Positions 7,992 to 16,505 of a stretch of DNA of 64,000 bases are shown piece after piece; within the stretch, counting starts at the first letter, position 1, and the number at the start of each line of letters is the position of its first letter. Source of the DNA: Granulosicoccus sp964390335 (GTDB lineage: Bacteria; Pseudomonadota; Gammaproteobacteria; Granulosicoccales; Granulosicoccaceae); contig CAYMHU010000008.1 of the NCBI GenBank assembly GCA_964390335.1, forward strand, positions 1 to 64,000. The letters run 5' to 3'. The notes below the pieces were generated by a model that worked only from the letters and a program-made list of their open reading frames with translations, did not search any database and was not told the origin of the DNA. A program made the translations under genes and the position numbers.

Positions 7992-9527
7992 TTTCAGCTG
8001 CCTGTTGTCCTGCAATCCGGCCAAACACCGTACCAATGGTCATACCGAACCCCGCAAGATACCCTTGTCCTAAAATACTGCCAGCCATAATTTCACCCGC
8101 TGCCCAGATGTTGTCGTATTGACCATTCGCATTACTCGCGCGCGCAGTGTTGTCCACTTGTAAGCCCAAATAGGTGAACGTTACCCCCGGACGCAAGCTG
8201 TAACCATAGAACGGACCGGTATCAATTTTTCTTGCCCAGTTGGTTTTGGGTGGTGTTAAACCGGTAGTGCTGACGCCATCGAGTTCAGTTGGGTGAAACG
8301 TACCGTCAGTACACGCTGCATTGAATTCAGTGATGGTTTGATTCAGTTGATCTGCCGGCAATTGTAATTTAGCCGCCAAGCCATCAATGGTATCGCTGAC
8401 TTCCGGCGGATATAACGATGGCATAAATAAGTCGATGGATTTTGAATCGATAATCACATAAGCGACCTGATCGGGTTGTGCAGCCACCAAACGACCCCAG
8501 ATAGCATAGCGTTTTGGCCAGACGTCTTCGCCTTCATCATAGAATCGCTTGGCCTCTTTATTAACGACGACTGAAAACGGCACGCAATCGAGGCGCGTTG
8601 CGATACCACCATCGTATTTTGGCGCGCGGCCATCAATCGCTACTGCATGGCATTGGGTCGGATCGCCCACCGTGTTAGCGCCATGATCCAGCATATTCTT
8701 TAATACAACACCTTTGTTATAAGGCGTGCCGCGAATTAAAAAGTTGCGAGCTGAAGGTCCCCATGCATTGGCTAACCAGTCTAAATCTGCTTGAAAGCCG
8801 CCACTGGTCAGCACTGCGGCACGGGCNNNNNNNNNNNNNNNNNNNNNNNNNNNNNNNNNNNNNNNNNNNNNNNNNNNNNNNNNNNNNNNNNNNNNNNNNN
8901 NNNNNNNNNNNNNNNNNNNNNNNNNNCTAACCAGTCTAAATCTGCTTGAAAGCCGCCACTGGTCAGCACTGCGGCACGGGCGTTTATTGTTGTTTCCTGA
9001 TTATTATTGCGAACGGTCACGCCGGTAAACTGGTTACCGTCAAGATGTACTTGTATCACTTCAGTATCATACGCAACCTGCACGCCCAGTGATTGCGCGC
9101 GATTATAATATGCATTGACTAAAGCCTTACCGCCACCCAAGAAAAAAGCGTTGGTTCGGCTTAACGATAACGTGCCTGATAGGGATGGTTGAAATCGAAT
9201 ACCTTGTTGTTGCATCCATGGCAGGCAGCTCTCAGATTGTTCAATGGCGAGTTTAGCCAGTGCTTCATCTGTATTGCCTTTTGTGACTCTTAGTAAATCG
9301 TCGTAATACTCGTGCTCGTCGTAGGTATCGGTAAGTTGCGCAAGAGCTCCGTGATGCATGCACCTGAAATTTCTCGTGTGTCGTGAATTGCCGCCACGAT
9401 ACGCTTTCGGCGCGCTTTCTAACATTAATACCCTGGCACCCGCGCTCGCAGCTTCAATTGCTGCACACAAACCGGCATTACCACCACCAACAACAATGAT
9501 GTCCCAGTCTTGTTGATCAAATGTCAT
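7981..9527 (-). CDS. tcuA: TcuA-like FAD-dependent dehydrogenase (tricarballylate dehydrogenase family), split by spurious gap
   Basis: An N-terminal FAD-binding loop G-G-G-N-A-G (14-19) is followed by a family-typical R-G-G-N-S-R-H-T-R-N segment. The protein ends with an FAD site G-E-I-M-A-G-S-I-L-G-Q-G-Y-L-A-G-F-G-M-T. It belongs to the fumarate reductase/3-ketosteroid dehydrogenase flavoprotein superfamily; TcuA oxidises tricarballylate to cis-aconitate. The 100-N gap is bounded on both sides by the same 55 bases. Removing the gap and one copy gives 1392 bases, an intact in-frame 463-residue protein. The gene overlaps the upstream SDR gene and the downstream tcuB-like gene by 11 bases each. 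The substrate could be an analogue of tricarballylate. Confidence 0.85.
8772..8981. repeat. 55-bp duplicated contig ends flanking a spurious gap
   Basis: Bases 8772-8826 and 8927-8981 are identical over 55 positions and sit exactly at the two edges of the 100-N run (8827-8926). This is the pattern left when two contigs overlapping by one k-mer are scaffolded without merging. It is an assembly artefact, not a biological repeat. Merging restores the tcuA-like reading frame. Confidence 0.93.
8827..8926. other. Spurious assembly gap (100 N)
   Basis: A 100-N placeholder between contigs that in fact overlap by 55 bases. The true distance is negative, so no sequence is missing here. Confidence 0.95.
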
Positions 9528-10347
9528 TGATCGACAGCTCCATAGTGCTCGATTGCACCAATGCGCCCATGCCACCATCAACAACGATATCGCTGCCGCG
9601 AATCCATGCGCTTTCAGGTGATGCTAAAAACACCGCAACGTTGGCAATTTCATCGGGGTCACCGGGGCGTCCTACCAACGATAAGTTTTTATCGACCATC
9701 GGACCGAACGCGTTTTTAAAGTCGGTTAGTATGCCGGTGTCGACTGCAGCCGGACTCACACTATTGACTCTTATTTCGCGTTTTTTTAACGCACCTGTGA
9801 TAGCCATAGTCCAAACAATCATGGTTTCTTTTGATAAGTTGTACGCACGTGTTGCATCGATTGGATGAGCTTGAAAAAAATCATCGAGTTCGTCTGGCGT
9901 GTTTAACGCCATCAAAGCTTGAACTTGTTGCAGATTGTCACGCCAGAAAGCCCCGGCTTTGGATGCCATGTTGACGATGGAGCCACCCGCACCAATATGA
10001 TCGACTAAACCCGTTGTTAGCTGTTTTTGCCCAAGCCAGTTCACCGCCAGCACTTGCGCTTGTTGGTCCGGTCGAGGTGGTACGCCAGCTACGTTTAACA
10101 GGGCGTCGAATGCGCCATGTTTTTCTGAGAATTCTGCAGCAGACGATATTGCACTACTAACCGATGCGGGGCTGGCCAGATTGAGTTCTGCATAGTTACT
10201 GACTGCGAAATCAGGCTTTGCAATATCGAGCACACTAACCAATACACCTTGTTGTAGTAACTTACCCGCGCATTCTCTGCCAATTCCGCTCGCAGCGCCG
10301 GTCATCAGTACATGTTTTAATGGTCGTGCTGGGGTTTCTTGGGACAA
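9517..10347 (-). CDS. SDR family oxidoreductase
   Basis: A short-chain dehydrogenase of about 276 residues. From the longest frame (TTG 10362, 281 residues) the cofactor loop T-G-A-A-S-G-I-G is at 21-28, N-V-A-G at 90-93, Ser at about 134 and Y-x3-K at Tyr174/Lys178. The C-terminal D-I-V-V-D-G-G-M-G motif is also standard. V-L-D-I after the second strand favours NAD. No ATG precedes the cofactor loop. TTG 10347 is chosen because GGAG lies nine bases upstream; TTG 10362 has no Shine-Dalgarno. It overlaps the tcuA-like gene by 11 bases, so the three-gene unit SDR-tcuA-tcuB is tightly coupled. Substrate unknown. Confidence 0.83.
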   Translation of the reverse strand: MSQETPARPLKHVLMTGAASGIGRECAGKLLQQGVLVSVLDIAKPDFAVSNYAELNLASPASVSSAISSAAEFSEKHGAFDALLNVAGVPPRPDQQAQVLAVNWLGQKQLTTGLVDHIGAGGSIVNMASKAGAFWRDNLQQVQALMALNTPDELDDFFQAHPIDATRAYNLSKETMIVWTMAITGALKKREIRVNSVSPAAVDTGILTDFKNAFGPMVDKNLSLVGRPGDPDEIANVAVFLASPESAWIRGSDIVVDGGMGALVQSSTMELSINDI

Positions 10348-10369
10348 TGCGCTCAGCTCCAATTATAAT
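10341..10369 (+). promoter_or_regulatory. Putative promoter of the dienelactone hydrolase gene
   Basis: GGGACA (10341-10346) and a perfect TATAAT (10364-10369) are spaced by 17 bases. The box lies in ATTATAAT, which also reads TATAAT on the other strand, so the leftward SDR operon may use the same site. The region overlaps the beginning of the SDR gene. Confidence 0.45.
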
Positions 10370-10422
10370 GATCGTGTTGCAGGCGCGTAGTATACGCACT
10401 GTCGAACTCAACGAGAATCGCT

Positions 10423-11073
10423 ATGACAAAAATAACGGCTGTTGACGGTCACCAACTCGACTGTTGGGCGGTCGAAGCGGAATCGACTCGTAAAGGTGGC
10501 ATTGTCATCTTGCAAGAAATATTTGGTGTGACAGATCAACTTAAGGGTCTTGCGAAACGTTATGCAGCGTTGGGCTATGACGTAGCCATTCCGGCGTTAT
10601 TCGATAGGCAAGCGCCAAACACGGTTGTGGCATTCAGTGATTCGTCGAAAGCGCGCGAATTGATGCTCGCGTCCAACTTAGACGATGTGCTAAAAGACAT
10701 CAACGCCGCAGTCAACCTACAGGCAGCAAAAGGTGCGGTTGCGGTTATGGGTTTCTGTTGGGGTGGTGGCTTGGCTATACGTTGTGCCCAACAATTGAAT
10801 ATCACCGCAGCCATCTCTTTCTACGGTACCAATTTGCCGGCTTATTTGGATGGGCCACTTAATGCCCCTGTGCTGGGACACTTTGGAGATGCCGATAGTC
10901 ACGTACCCATGGACATGCTTGAGCAAGCCAAAGCCTACTGGCCAGATATGCAAGTGCATGTGTATGAAGCAGGGCATGCGTTCGCAAACGATGCGCGAGC
11001 AGAATATATTGAGTCTGCGGCGCAGCTAGCACATCAACGTAATAAAACTTTTTTGCAAACGGTATTCGCATGA
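10423..11073 (+). CDS. Dienelactone hydrolase family protein
   Basis: The 216-residue alpha/beta hydrolase has a nucleophilic Cys in G-F-C-W-G-G (Cys112), an Asp in G-D-A-D-S-H (156-158) and His185 in E-A-G-H-A-F. This is the Cys-Asp-His triad of the dienelactone hydrolase family, which opens the lactone ring of dienelactones to maleylacetate; many homologues act on other lactones or esters. E-I-F-G-V (32-36) near the N-terminus is also conserved. A Shine-Dalgarno-like CGAGAA lies 8 bases before the ATG. Its stop overlaps the next start as ATGA, coupling it to the hydratase-like gene. Confidence 0.88.
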   Translation: MTKITAVDGHQLDCWAVEAESTRKGGIVILQEIFGVTDQLKGLAKRYAALGYDVAIPALFDRQAPNTVVAFSDSSKARELMLASNLDDVLKDINAAVNLQAAKGAVAVMGFCWGGGLAIRCAQQLNITAAISFYGTNLPAYLDGPLNAPVLGHFGDADSHVPMDMLEQAKAYWPDMQVHVYEAGHAFANDARAEYIESAAQLAHQRNKTFLQTVFA

Positions 11074-11675
11074 ACACGATTAACGAACTTGCCAGGCGCA
11101 TCGTACTGGCCGACATAAACGGTGAGCATGTACCGTTTCCAAGCAATGCCTTGTCAGTGCCTGAGGCTTATGAGTTACAACGCGCCTGTGTGCAGTTTGG
11201 GCAAACCGATGCAGCTATCCCAAAACATTGGAACACGCATTACGAAACCATTGGCTATAAAATTGGTGCAACCAGTGATGAAACGCAACAGTTTTTAGGG
11301 TTAAGCGAGCCGTTTCATGGACCGTTGTTTCGTGGTAAATCCGCGCGTTTAGTTGATGCTTCATCCATGCTTGCGTTCACGGCGCACATGCAGCACCTGC
11401 CACGTGTTGAGGCCGAGTTTGTTGTGTGCTTAAAAAACGATCTCAGATGGCAGCAAAACGATTTCACAATTGCGGACATCGAAGAACACATTGACTGGAT
11501 AGCACCAGGCCTGGAGTTTGTTGGTTCACGCTTTGAAGGCGCAGCGGGTTCGCCCGGTACATCGGTAATCGGGGACTTAGGCGCGAATTTGTTTATGCTG
11601 CTTGGAAAGCCATACACCCATTGGCAAGAACTCGACTTAACCCAGCTGCCCGTCAGTTTGGGATTTGCGAGCAAC
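11070..11675 (+). CDS. 2-keto-4-pentenoate hydratase/fumarylacetoacetate hydrolase-like protein, 3' end in gap
   Basis: 202 residues are visible before the gap. They start with the R-I-V-L-A-D-x-N-G helix typical of the hydratase group and include G-Y-K-I-G-A-T-S and P-R-V-E-A-E-F-V-V, the acidic metal-binding region of the family, then G-L-E-F-V-G-S-R. MhpD-type hydratases add water to 2-hydroxypenta-2,4-dienoates, and related decarboxylases act on 4-oxalocrotonate. Family length is about 260 residues, so some 60 codons are missing. The nominal extension across the gap would run into the tRNA-Leu gene and is not real. It is co-translated with the dienelactone hydrolase gene (4-base overlap). 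Confidence 0.8.
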
Positions 11676-11775
11676 NNNNNNNNNNNNNNNNNNNNNNNNN
11701 NNNNNNNNNNNNNNNNNNNNNNNNNNNNNNNNNNNNNNNNNNNNNNNNNNNNNNNNNNNNNNNNNNNNNNNNNNN
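11676..11775. other. Assembly gap (100 N)
   Basis: Exactly 100 N between the hydratase-like gene and tRNA-Leu. It hides the end of the hydratase gene and whatever separates the catabolic cluster from the tRNA. Confidence 0.99.
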
Positions 11776-11781
11776 TGAGAT

Positions 11782-11867
11782 TGGTACCGGGAGCGAGACT
11801 TGAACTCGCACTCTGTTGCCAGAACCGGATTTTGAATCCGGCGTGTCTACCATTCCACCACCCCGGC
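11782..11867 (-). tRNA. tRNA-Leu (anticodon CAA)
   Basis: On the minus strand an 86-base class II tRNA can be folded. The acceptor GCCGGGG pairs with TCCCGGT with G-U pairs at both ends, the anticodon stem CCGGA/TCCGG encloses the loop TTCAAAA, and there is a long variable arm, GTTCGAGTC T-loop and encoded CCA. Anticodon CAA reads UUG. The 3' end points left, toward the catabolic cluster; the 5' end is 57 bases from queA, which is divergently oriented. Confidence 0.95.
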
Positions 11868-11924
11868 AACACAAGTCCATTGTAACAATTTCTGTGGCCA
11901 CATACATAACTTTCATGACATTGC

Positions 11925-12971
11925 ATGCAACTGAGTGATTTTCATTTTGATTTGCCGCCTGCCTTGATTGCGCAGGAGCCACTGCCCATGCGCAGCGCCA
12001 GCAAAATGTTGGTACTGGAAGGCCCGCAGATCCGGCATCGGCACATTACGGATTTGCCGTTCATGTTGCACGAAGGCGACTTACTGGTGTTTAACAACAC
12101 TCGGGTCATCGCGGCGCGCATGTTCGGCCAAAAGCCGTCCGGTGGCAAGCTTGAATTACTGATTGAACGGGTGACCGGCGAGTGCGAGGTACTGACCAAA
12201 ATCAGAGCCAGTAAAGCTTTGAAACCGGGTGGTCAATTTGAGGTGGCCGGGGTGGGGGCAACCGTTATCGGCCGGCAGGAAGATTTATTCCGTGTGGAAT
12301 TTGCGCTACCAACGTCGGAGAAGCTCGATGATTTTATAGAGCGTTGTGGGCAGTTACCGCTACCGCCCTATATCGACAGGCCACCCGGTGCAGCTGACGC
12401 TGAGCGCTATCAAACGATCTATGCTGATAAGCCTGGTGCGGTAGCCGCACCGACTGCAGGTCTGCATTTTGATGATGCCATTTTTGCAAACCTTAAAAAG
12501 CAGGGCGTTGAGCACACGTTTATCACCCTACATGTTGGTGCCGGTACGTTTATGCCCGTGCGCGAAAACGATATTGCTAAGCATGTCATGCATCCCGAAC
12601 GAGTCTCTGTGTCACAAGAAGCGGTTGATAAAATCCTGCAAACCAAGCAACGCGGCCGACGCGTTGTTGCTGTTGGTACCACGTGCGTTCGATCATTGGA
12701 AGCCGCCGCCGCAATCACCGGCACAATACAAGCGTTTAATGGTGAGACAGACTTGTTTTTAACACCCGGAAGTAAATTCAACGTCATTGATGGCATGCTG
12801 ACGAATTTTCATTTGCCCGAATCTACTTTGCTGATGTTGGTCAGCGCATTTGGGGGTTATGAAAATACCATGCAAGCCTACGAGCACGCGGTACTGCAGC
12901 AATATCGGTTTTTTAGCTATGGCGATGCCATGCTGGTCTGGCCACCGCCGAAACAAACAGAAGACGCTTGA
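11925..12971 (+). CDS. queA: S-adenosylmethionine:tRNA ribosyltransferase-isomerase
   Basis: The 348-residue protein transfers and isomerises the ribosyl moiety of S-adenosylmethionine onto preQ1-modified tRNA to form epoxyqueuosine, the penultimate queuosine step. Typical QueA motifs are F-D-L-P-P-x-L-I-A-Q-E-P near the N-terminus, F-N-N-T-R-V-I-A-A-R, and the C-terminal M-L-T-N-F-H-L-P-E-S-T-L-L-M-L-V-S-A-F-G-G stretch. The length matches the family. It is followed 43 bases later by tgt, the enzyme of the preceding step, in the standard queA-tgt-yajC-secDF order. Confidence 0.97.
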   Translation: MQLSDFHFDLPPALIAQEPLPMRSASKMLVLEGPQIRHRHITDLPFMLHEGDLLVFNNTRVIAARMFGQKPSGGKLELLIERVTGECEVLTKIRASKALKPGGQFEVAGVGATVIGRQEDLFRVEFALPTSEKLDDFIERCGQLPLPPYIDRPPGAADAERYQTIYADKPGAVAAPTAGLHFDDAIFANLKKQGVEHTFITLHVGAGTFMPVRENDIAKHVMHPERVSVSQEAVDKILQTKQRGRRVVAVGTTCVRSLEAAAAITGTIQAFNGETDLFLTPGSKFNVIDGMLTNFHLPESTLLMLVSAFGGYENTMQAYEHAVLQQYRFFSYGDAMLVWPPPKQTEDA

Positions 12972-13014
12972 TAAAACCGAAACTGCTTCAGTTTCAATAG
13001 ACAAAGACAGAATC

Positions 13015-14133
13015 ATGACAATGCAGTTTGAAGTACTAGGTGAAGATGGCAGAGCCCGGCGCGGGCGCTTGCGCTTTGATCGTGGGAATGTTGAAACTCC
13101 GGCGTTTATGCCCGTGGGTACTTACGGCACCGTCAAGTCTGTTACGCCGGAAGAAATCCAGAGTATCGGTGCAGAAATTATTTTGGGCAATACGTTTCAC
13201 TTATGGTTGCGACCCGGTACCGATATTATTTCAATGCACGGCGACTTGCACGACTTCATGCAATGGCATGGCCCCATCCTGACTGACTCGGGTGGCTTTC
13301 AGGTATTCAGTTTAGCGAAGCTTCGAAAGATAAACGAAGATGGCGTCAGCTTTAAATCGCCGATCGACGGCAGTGCCATTTTTCTAAGCCCAGAGATCTC
13401 CATGCAAATTCAGCAAAAGCTGGGTTCCGATGTGGTCATGGCGTTTGATGAATGCACTCCATACCCGGCCACAGAAAAAGAAGCCGCCGATTCCATGCGT
13501 TTATCTATGCGTTGGGCCATTCGGTGTAAGCAAGAACACGAATCGTTACAAAATTCGAATGCCCTATTCGGCATTGTGCAGGGCGGGATGTATCCGGCCT
13601 TACGAGAAGACTCCTGCTCGGCTTTGCAAGACATTGGTTTTCCTGGCTATGCGATTGGCGGTTTGGCCGTGGGCGAAGAAGCCAGCGTACGCAACGATAT
13701 GTTGGATACCACTTTGCCTCATCTGCCGAAAGATGCGCCAAGGTATTTAATGGGTGTGGGCAAACCGGAAGATCTAGTGGATGGCGTGGTTCGCGGCATA
13801 GACATGTTCGACTGTGTGATGCCCACTCGCAATGCCCGCAACGATCATATCTTCACGCGTAACGGCGATTTACGACTCAGAAATTCGCGTTTTCGGGAAG
13901 ATACGCAGCCCATTGATGCGCAATGCAGCTGCTACACCTGCCGAAATTACAGCCGCGCCTATCTTTACCATTTGTCTAAGTGCGGTGAAATTCTGGGTTC
14001 GCGGCTTAATACGATTCACAACCTGCATTATTATCAGGAGCTCATGCAAGGGCTTCGGGATGCCATTCAGGGTCAATCTCTGGACGCTTTTGTCAGGCAA
14101 TTTCATGCTGCCAGGAGCGGTGAGAGCGACTAA
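13015..14133 (+). CDS. tgt: tRNA-guanine(34) transglycosylase
   Basis: The 372-residue TIM-barrel enzyme swaps guanine-34 for preQ1 in tRNAs with GUN anticodons (Asp, Asn, His, Tyr). Visible are the Asp of T-D-S-G-G-F-Q-V-F-S-L, Q-G-G-M-Y, G-G-L-A-V-G-E, the catalytic Asp region F-D-C-V-M-P-T-R-N-A-R, and a zinc site C-x-C-x2-C with a downstream His (C-S-C-Y-T-C-R-N-Y-S-R-A-Y-L-Y-H). The start is ATG 13015 or ATG 13021 (ATGACAATG); a longer in-frame extension to 12850 overlaps queA and is rejected. Confidence 0.97.
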   Translation: MTMQFEVLGEDGRARRGRLRFDRGNVETPAFMPVGTYGTVKSVTPEEIQSIGAEIILGNTFHLWLRPGTDIISMHGDLHDFMQWHGPILTDSGGFQVFSLAKLRKINEDGVSFKSPIDGSAIFLSPEISMQIQQKLGSDVVMAFDECTPYPATEKEAADSMRLSMRWAIRCKQEHESLQNSNALFGIVQGGMYPALREDSCSALQDIGFPGYAIGGLAVGEEASVRNDMLDTTLPHLPKDAPRYLMGVGKPEDLVDGVVRGIDMFDCVMPTRNARNDHIFTRNGDLRLRNSRFREDTQPIDAQCSCYTCRNYSRAYLYHLSKCGEILGSRLNTIHNLHYYQELMQGLRDAIQGQSLDAFVRQFHAARSGESD

Positions 14134-14185
14134 GACTGTGGCATAATTGCGGGTTACCTGCCGTTCTTTATAGAGAGTGTACGTT

Positions 14186-14515
14186 ATGGAATTTTTTATT
14201 AGTAATGCTTATGCCCAAGCCGGTGGCGCGGGTGCGGGTGGTGGTTTAATCACACTTTTGCCACTACTGCTCATGCTGGTGGTGTTCTATTTTCTCATGA
14301 TCAGACCACAGCAAAAGCGTATGAAAGAGCATGCTGCAATGGTCGCCGCACTGAAAAAGGGCGATGAAGTGGTCACCAACGGTGGTCTTGGCGGTACCGT
14401 TACTAAGGTGGGCGATGCTTACATGATGATGCGCGTGGCCGACAACGTTGAAGTCAGCGTGCAAAAAGCGGCAGTGGCCGCGTTATTGCCTTCAGGTACA
14501 TTGAAAGACATTTAA
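14186..14515 (+). CDS. yajC: Preprotein translocase subunit YajC
   Basis: The 109-residue single-span inner-membrane protein belongs to the SecDF-YajC complex. It has a short periplasmic N-terminus rich in Ala and Gly, a transmembrane helix at about residues 19-40, the conserved F-Y-F-L-M-I-R-P-Q-Q-K-R motif and a cytoplasmic G-D-E-V-V-T-N-G-G-L-G-G-x-V domain. ATG 14186 is preferred over an in-frame GTG at 14177. The usual secD and secF follow. Confidence 0.95.
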   Translation: MEFFISNAYAQAGGAGAGGGLITLLPLLLMLVVFYFLMIRPQQKRMKEHAAMVAALKKGDEVVTNGGLGGTVTKVGDAYMMMRVADNVEVSVQKAAVAALLPSGTLKDI

Positions 14516-14580
14516 TCCACCCCAAGATGAAACAGGGCCGGCCGGAATTCACTGGCTGGCAAGGTAGCAATTAAGCAATC

Positions 14581-16437
14581 ATGACCAACGCCAATCCATT
14601 CTGGAAAATTCTGCTGCTAGCCGCTGTGCTATTCACTGGCGCTATTTTTGCCCTGCCAAATATCTTCGGAAGCGATCTGGCGGTACAAATAGCCGGCAAC
14701 AAGCAACCGTTGGCCGCAGAAAGCGTTGACCGGGCAAAAGCCGCAATCGAAGCAGGCGGTTTTAATAATGTTGAATTCCGCGAAGAGAACGATCGCTTCG
14801 TGGCTATATTCCAAAATCAGGATGAGCAGCTGCAAGCCTACGATGCGGTGCGTAACTCCATCGAGCAATCCACAACGACGGTTGCATTAAATCTGGTGTC
14901 GGCAAGTCCCGCGTGGTTGCGGAATATTTCAGAGCCGATGTACCTTGGTCTTGATTTGCGCGGCGGCGCGCACTTCTTGTTCGAAGTGGATATGGATGAA
15001 GCCATTAAGTCGGCTGAAACCAAATACGTATCCGATTGGAAGCGTGAAAACCGCGCTCAAAAAGTACGTGGTTACAGAGTAGAGCACCGGGATGGCTCCA
15101 TAGTGGCACGTTATAACAAGGTTGAGGATCGAGACAGGATGTTGGAACGCTTTCTTCAAGAAGGGCGTGATCTCAATTTTGATACCTCAGAAGACGACAA
15201 GTATTTTTATATCAAAGCCAACCTGACCGAAGAAGCGATTCAGACAGAGAAAAGTGCGGTACTTCAACAAAACATCTCAACGCTACGTAGTCGCGTTAAT
15301 GAACTGGGTGTGTCCGAACCGGTTATTCAACAACAAGGATTAGACCGCATCGTTGTGCAGTTACCCGGGATTCAAGATCCAGAACGTGCGAAACGAATTC
15401 TTGGTGCAACAGCAACGCTTGAATACCGCTTAGTGTATGGTTCGTTCGCCGATTGGCAGAGTGCAGCCACCGGCAGTATTCCTCCCGGCGCGCGTTTATA
15501 CAAACAACGCGAAGACGGTTCACCCATCCTACTAAGCAGTGACATTATTGTTACTGGTGACCAAATTAAAGACGCTGCATCAGGCTTTAGTCAAGACAAT
15601 GGCTCACCGTCAGTGTCGGTCACGCTCGATGGTGTAGGTGCTAAGCGCATGCAAGCGGTTACGCAAGAAAACGTGGGTAACCTGATGGCGGTGGTGTACC
15701 GCGAGAACCGCATAGAAACCACGATGGTTAATGGTAAGGAAGTTGAGAAAGAAATTAAAACTGAAGAAGTTATCAACGCAGCAACCATTCGGGATGTATT
15801 AAGTCACCGATTCCAAACCACTGGTTTAAGTGGGGCTGAGGCTAACGATCTGGCGTTACTGCTTCGCGCTGGCTCGTTAAAAGCACCCATAAAAATTGTG
15901 GAAGAACGTACGGTTGGTCCGAGTCTGGGAGCCGATAACATCCGTCAGGGATTTATGTCTGCCGTGGTTGGTCTTGCATTGGTTGTGGCATTTATGGCGT
16001 TTTACTACCGCGTGTTTGGATTGGTTGCTGGCATGGCGCTTGTGGTTAATGTTGTGCTGATTGTTGCGGTGTTGTCTGCGTTGCAAGCAACACTCACGCT
16101 GCCGGGTATCGCGGGTATTGTATTAACAACGGGTATGGCAGTAGATGCCAACGTACTCATATTTGAGCGAATAAGGGAAGAGATCCGCTCGGGCAGTTCC
16201 ATACAATCGGCTATTGCATCCGGTTACGATAAAGCGTTTGTAACCATCGCGGATGCGAACGTCACTACATTAATTGCGGCTGTCGTATTGTTTAGTATGG
16301 GTACTGGCGCCATTAAAGGTTTCGCAATAACGCTGTGTATCGGAATCTTAACGTCTATGTTCACAGCCATTTTTGCATCCCGCGTTGTGATCAATGCGAT
16401 CTACGGCGGTAAGCGTGTAAAAGCGCTTGCCATATAA
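14581..16437 (+). CDS. secD: Protein translocase subunit SecD
   Basis: The 618-residue RND-superfamily inner-membrane protein, with SecF, uses the proton gradient to help pull preproteins out of SecYEG. It has an N-terminal membrane helix (about 8-27), a large periplasmic P1 region beginning with the signature Y-L-G-L-D-L-R-G-G-A-H-F, and five C-terminal helices including the conserved T-G-M-A-V-D-A-N-V-L-I-F-E-R-I-R-E-E segment. Length is as in E. coli. It lies 65 bases after yajC and 68 bases before secF. Confidence 0.97.
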   Translation: MTNANPFWKILLLAAVLFTGAIFALPNIFGSDLAVQIAGNKQPLAAESVDRAKAAIEAGGFNNVEFREENDRFVAIFQNQDEQLQAYDAVRNSIEQSTTTVALNLVSASPAWLRNISEPMYLGLDLRGGAHFLFEVDMDEAIKSAETKYVSDWKRENRAQKVRGYRVEHRDGSIVARYNKVEDRDRMLERFLQEGRDLNFDTSEDDKYFYIKANLTEEAIQTEKSAVLQQNISTLRSRVNELGVSEPVIQQQGLDRIVVQLPGIQDPERAKRILGATATLEYRLVYGSFADWQSAATGSIPPGARLYKQREDGSPILLSSDIIVTGDQIKDAASGFSQDNGSPSVSVTLDGVGAKRMQAVTQENVGNLMAVVYRENRIETTMVNGKEVEKEIKTEEVINAATIRDVLSHRFQTTGLSGAEANDLALLLRAGSLKAPIKIVEERTVGPSLGADNIRQGFMSAVVGLALVVAFMAFYYRVFGLVAGMALVVNVVLIVAVLSALQATLTLPGIAGIVLTTGMAVDANVLIFERIREEIRSGSSIQSAIASGYDKAFVTIADANVTTLIAAVVLFSMGTGAIKGFAITLCIGILTSMFTAIFASRVVINAIYGGKRVKALAI

Positions 16438-16505
16438 CATTATTAACTTGTATCGCTACCTAAAAGCAGGCACCGGCACAAACATGACAACGGCGAATTT
16501 TCACT

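Noticed and set aside
7981..9584. tcuA-like gene as two fragments or a pseudogene
   Set aside because: The gap edges are identical over 55 bases and merging gives an intact 463-codon frame.
11070..11885. Hydratase-like frame continuing across the gap to 11885
   Set aside because: The part after the gap is antisense to a clear tRNA-Leu gene and shows no family similarity.
12850..13014. N-terminal extension of tgt
   Set aside because: It overlaps queA and the family begins at the ATG at 13015 or 13021.
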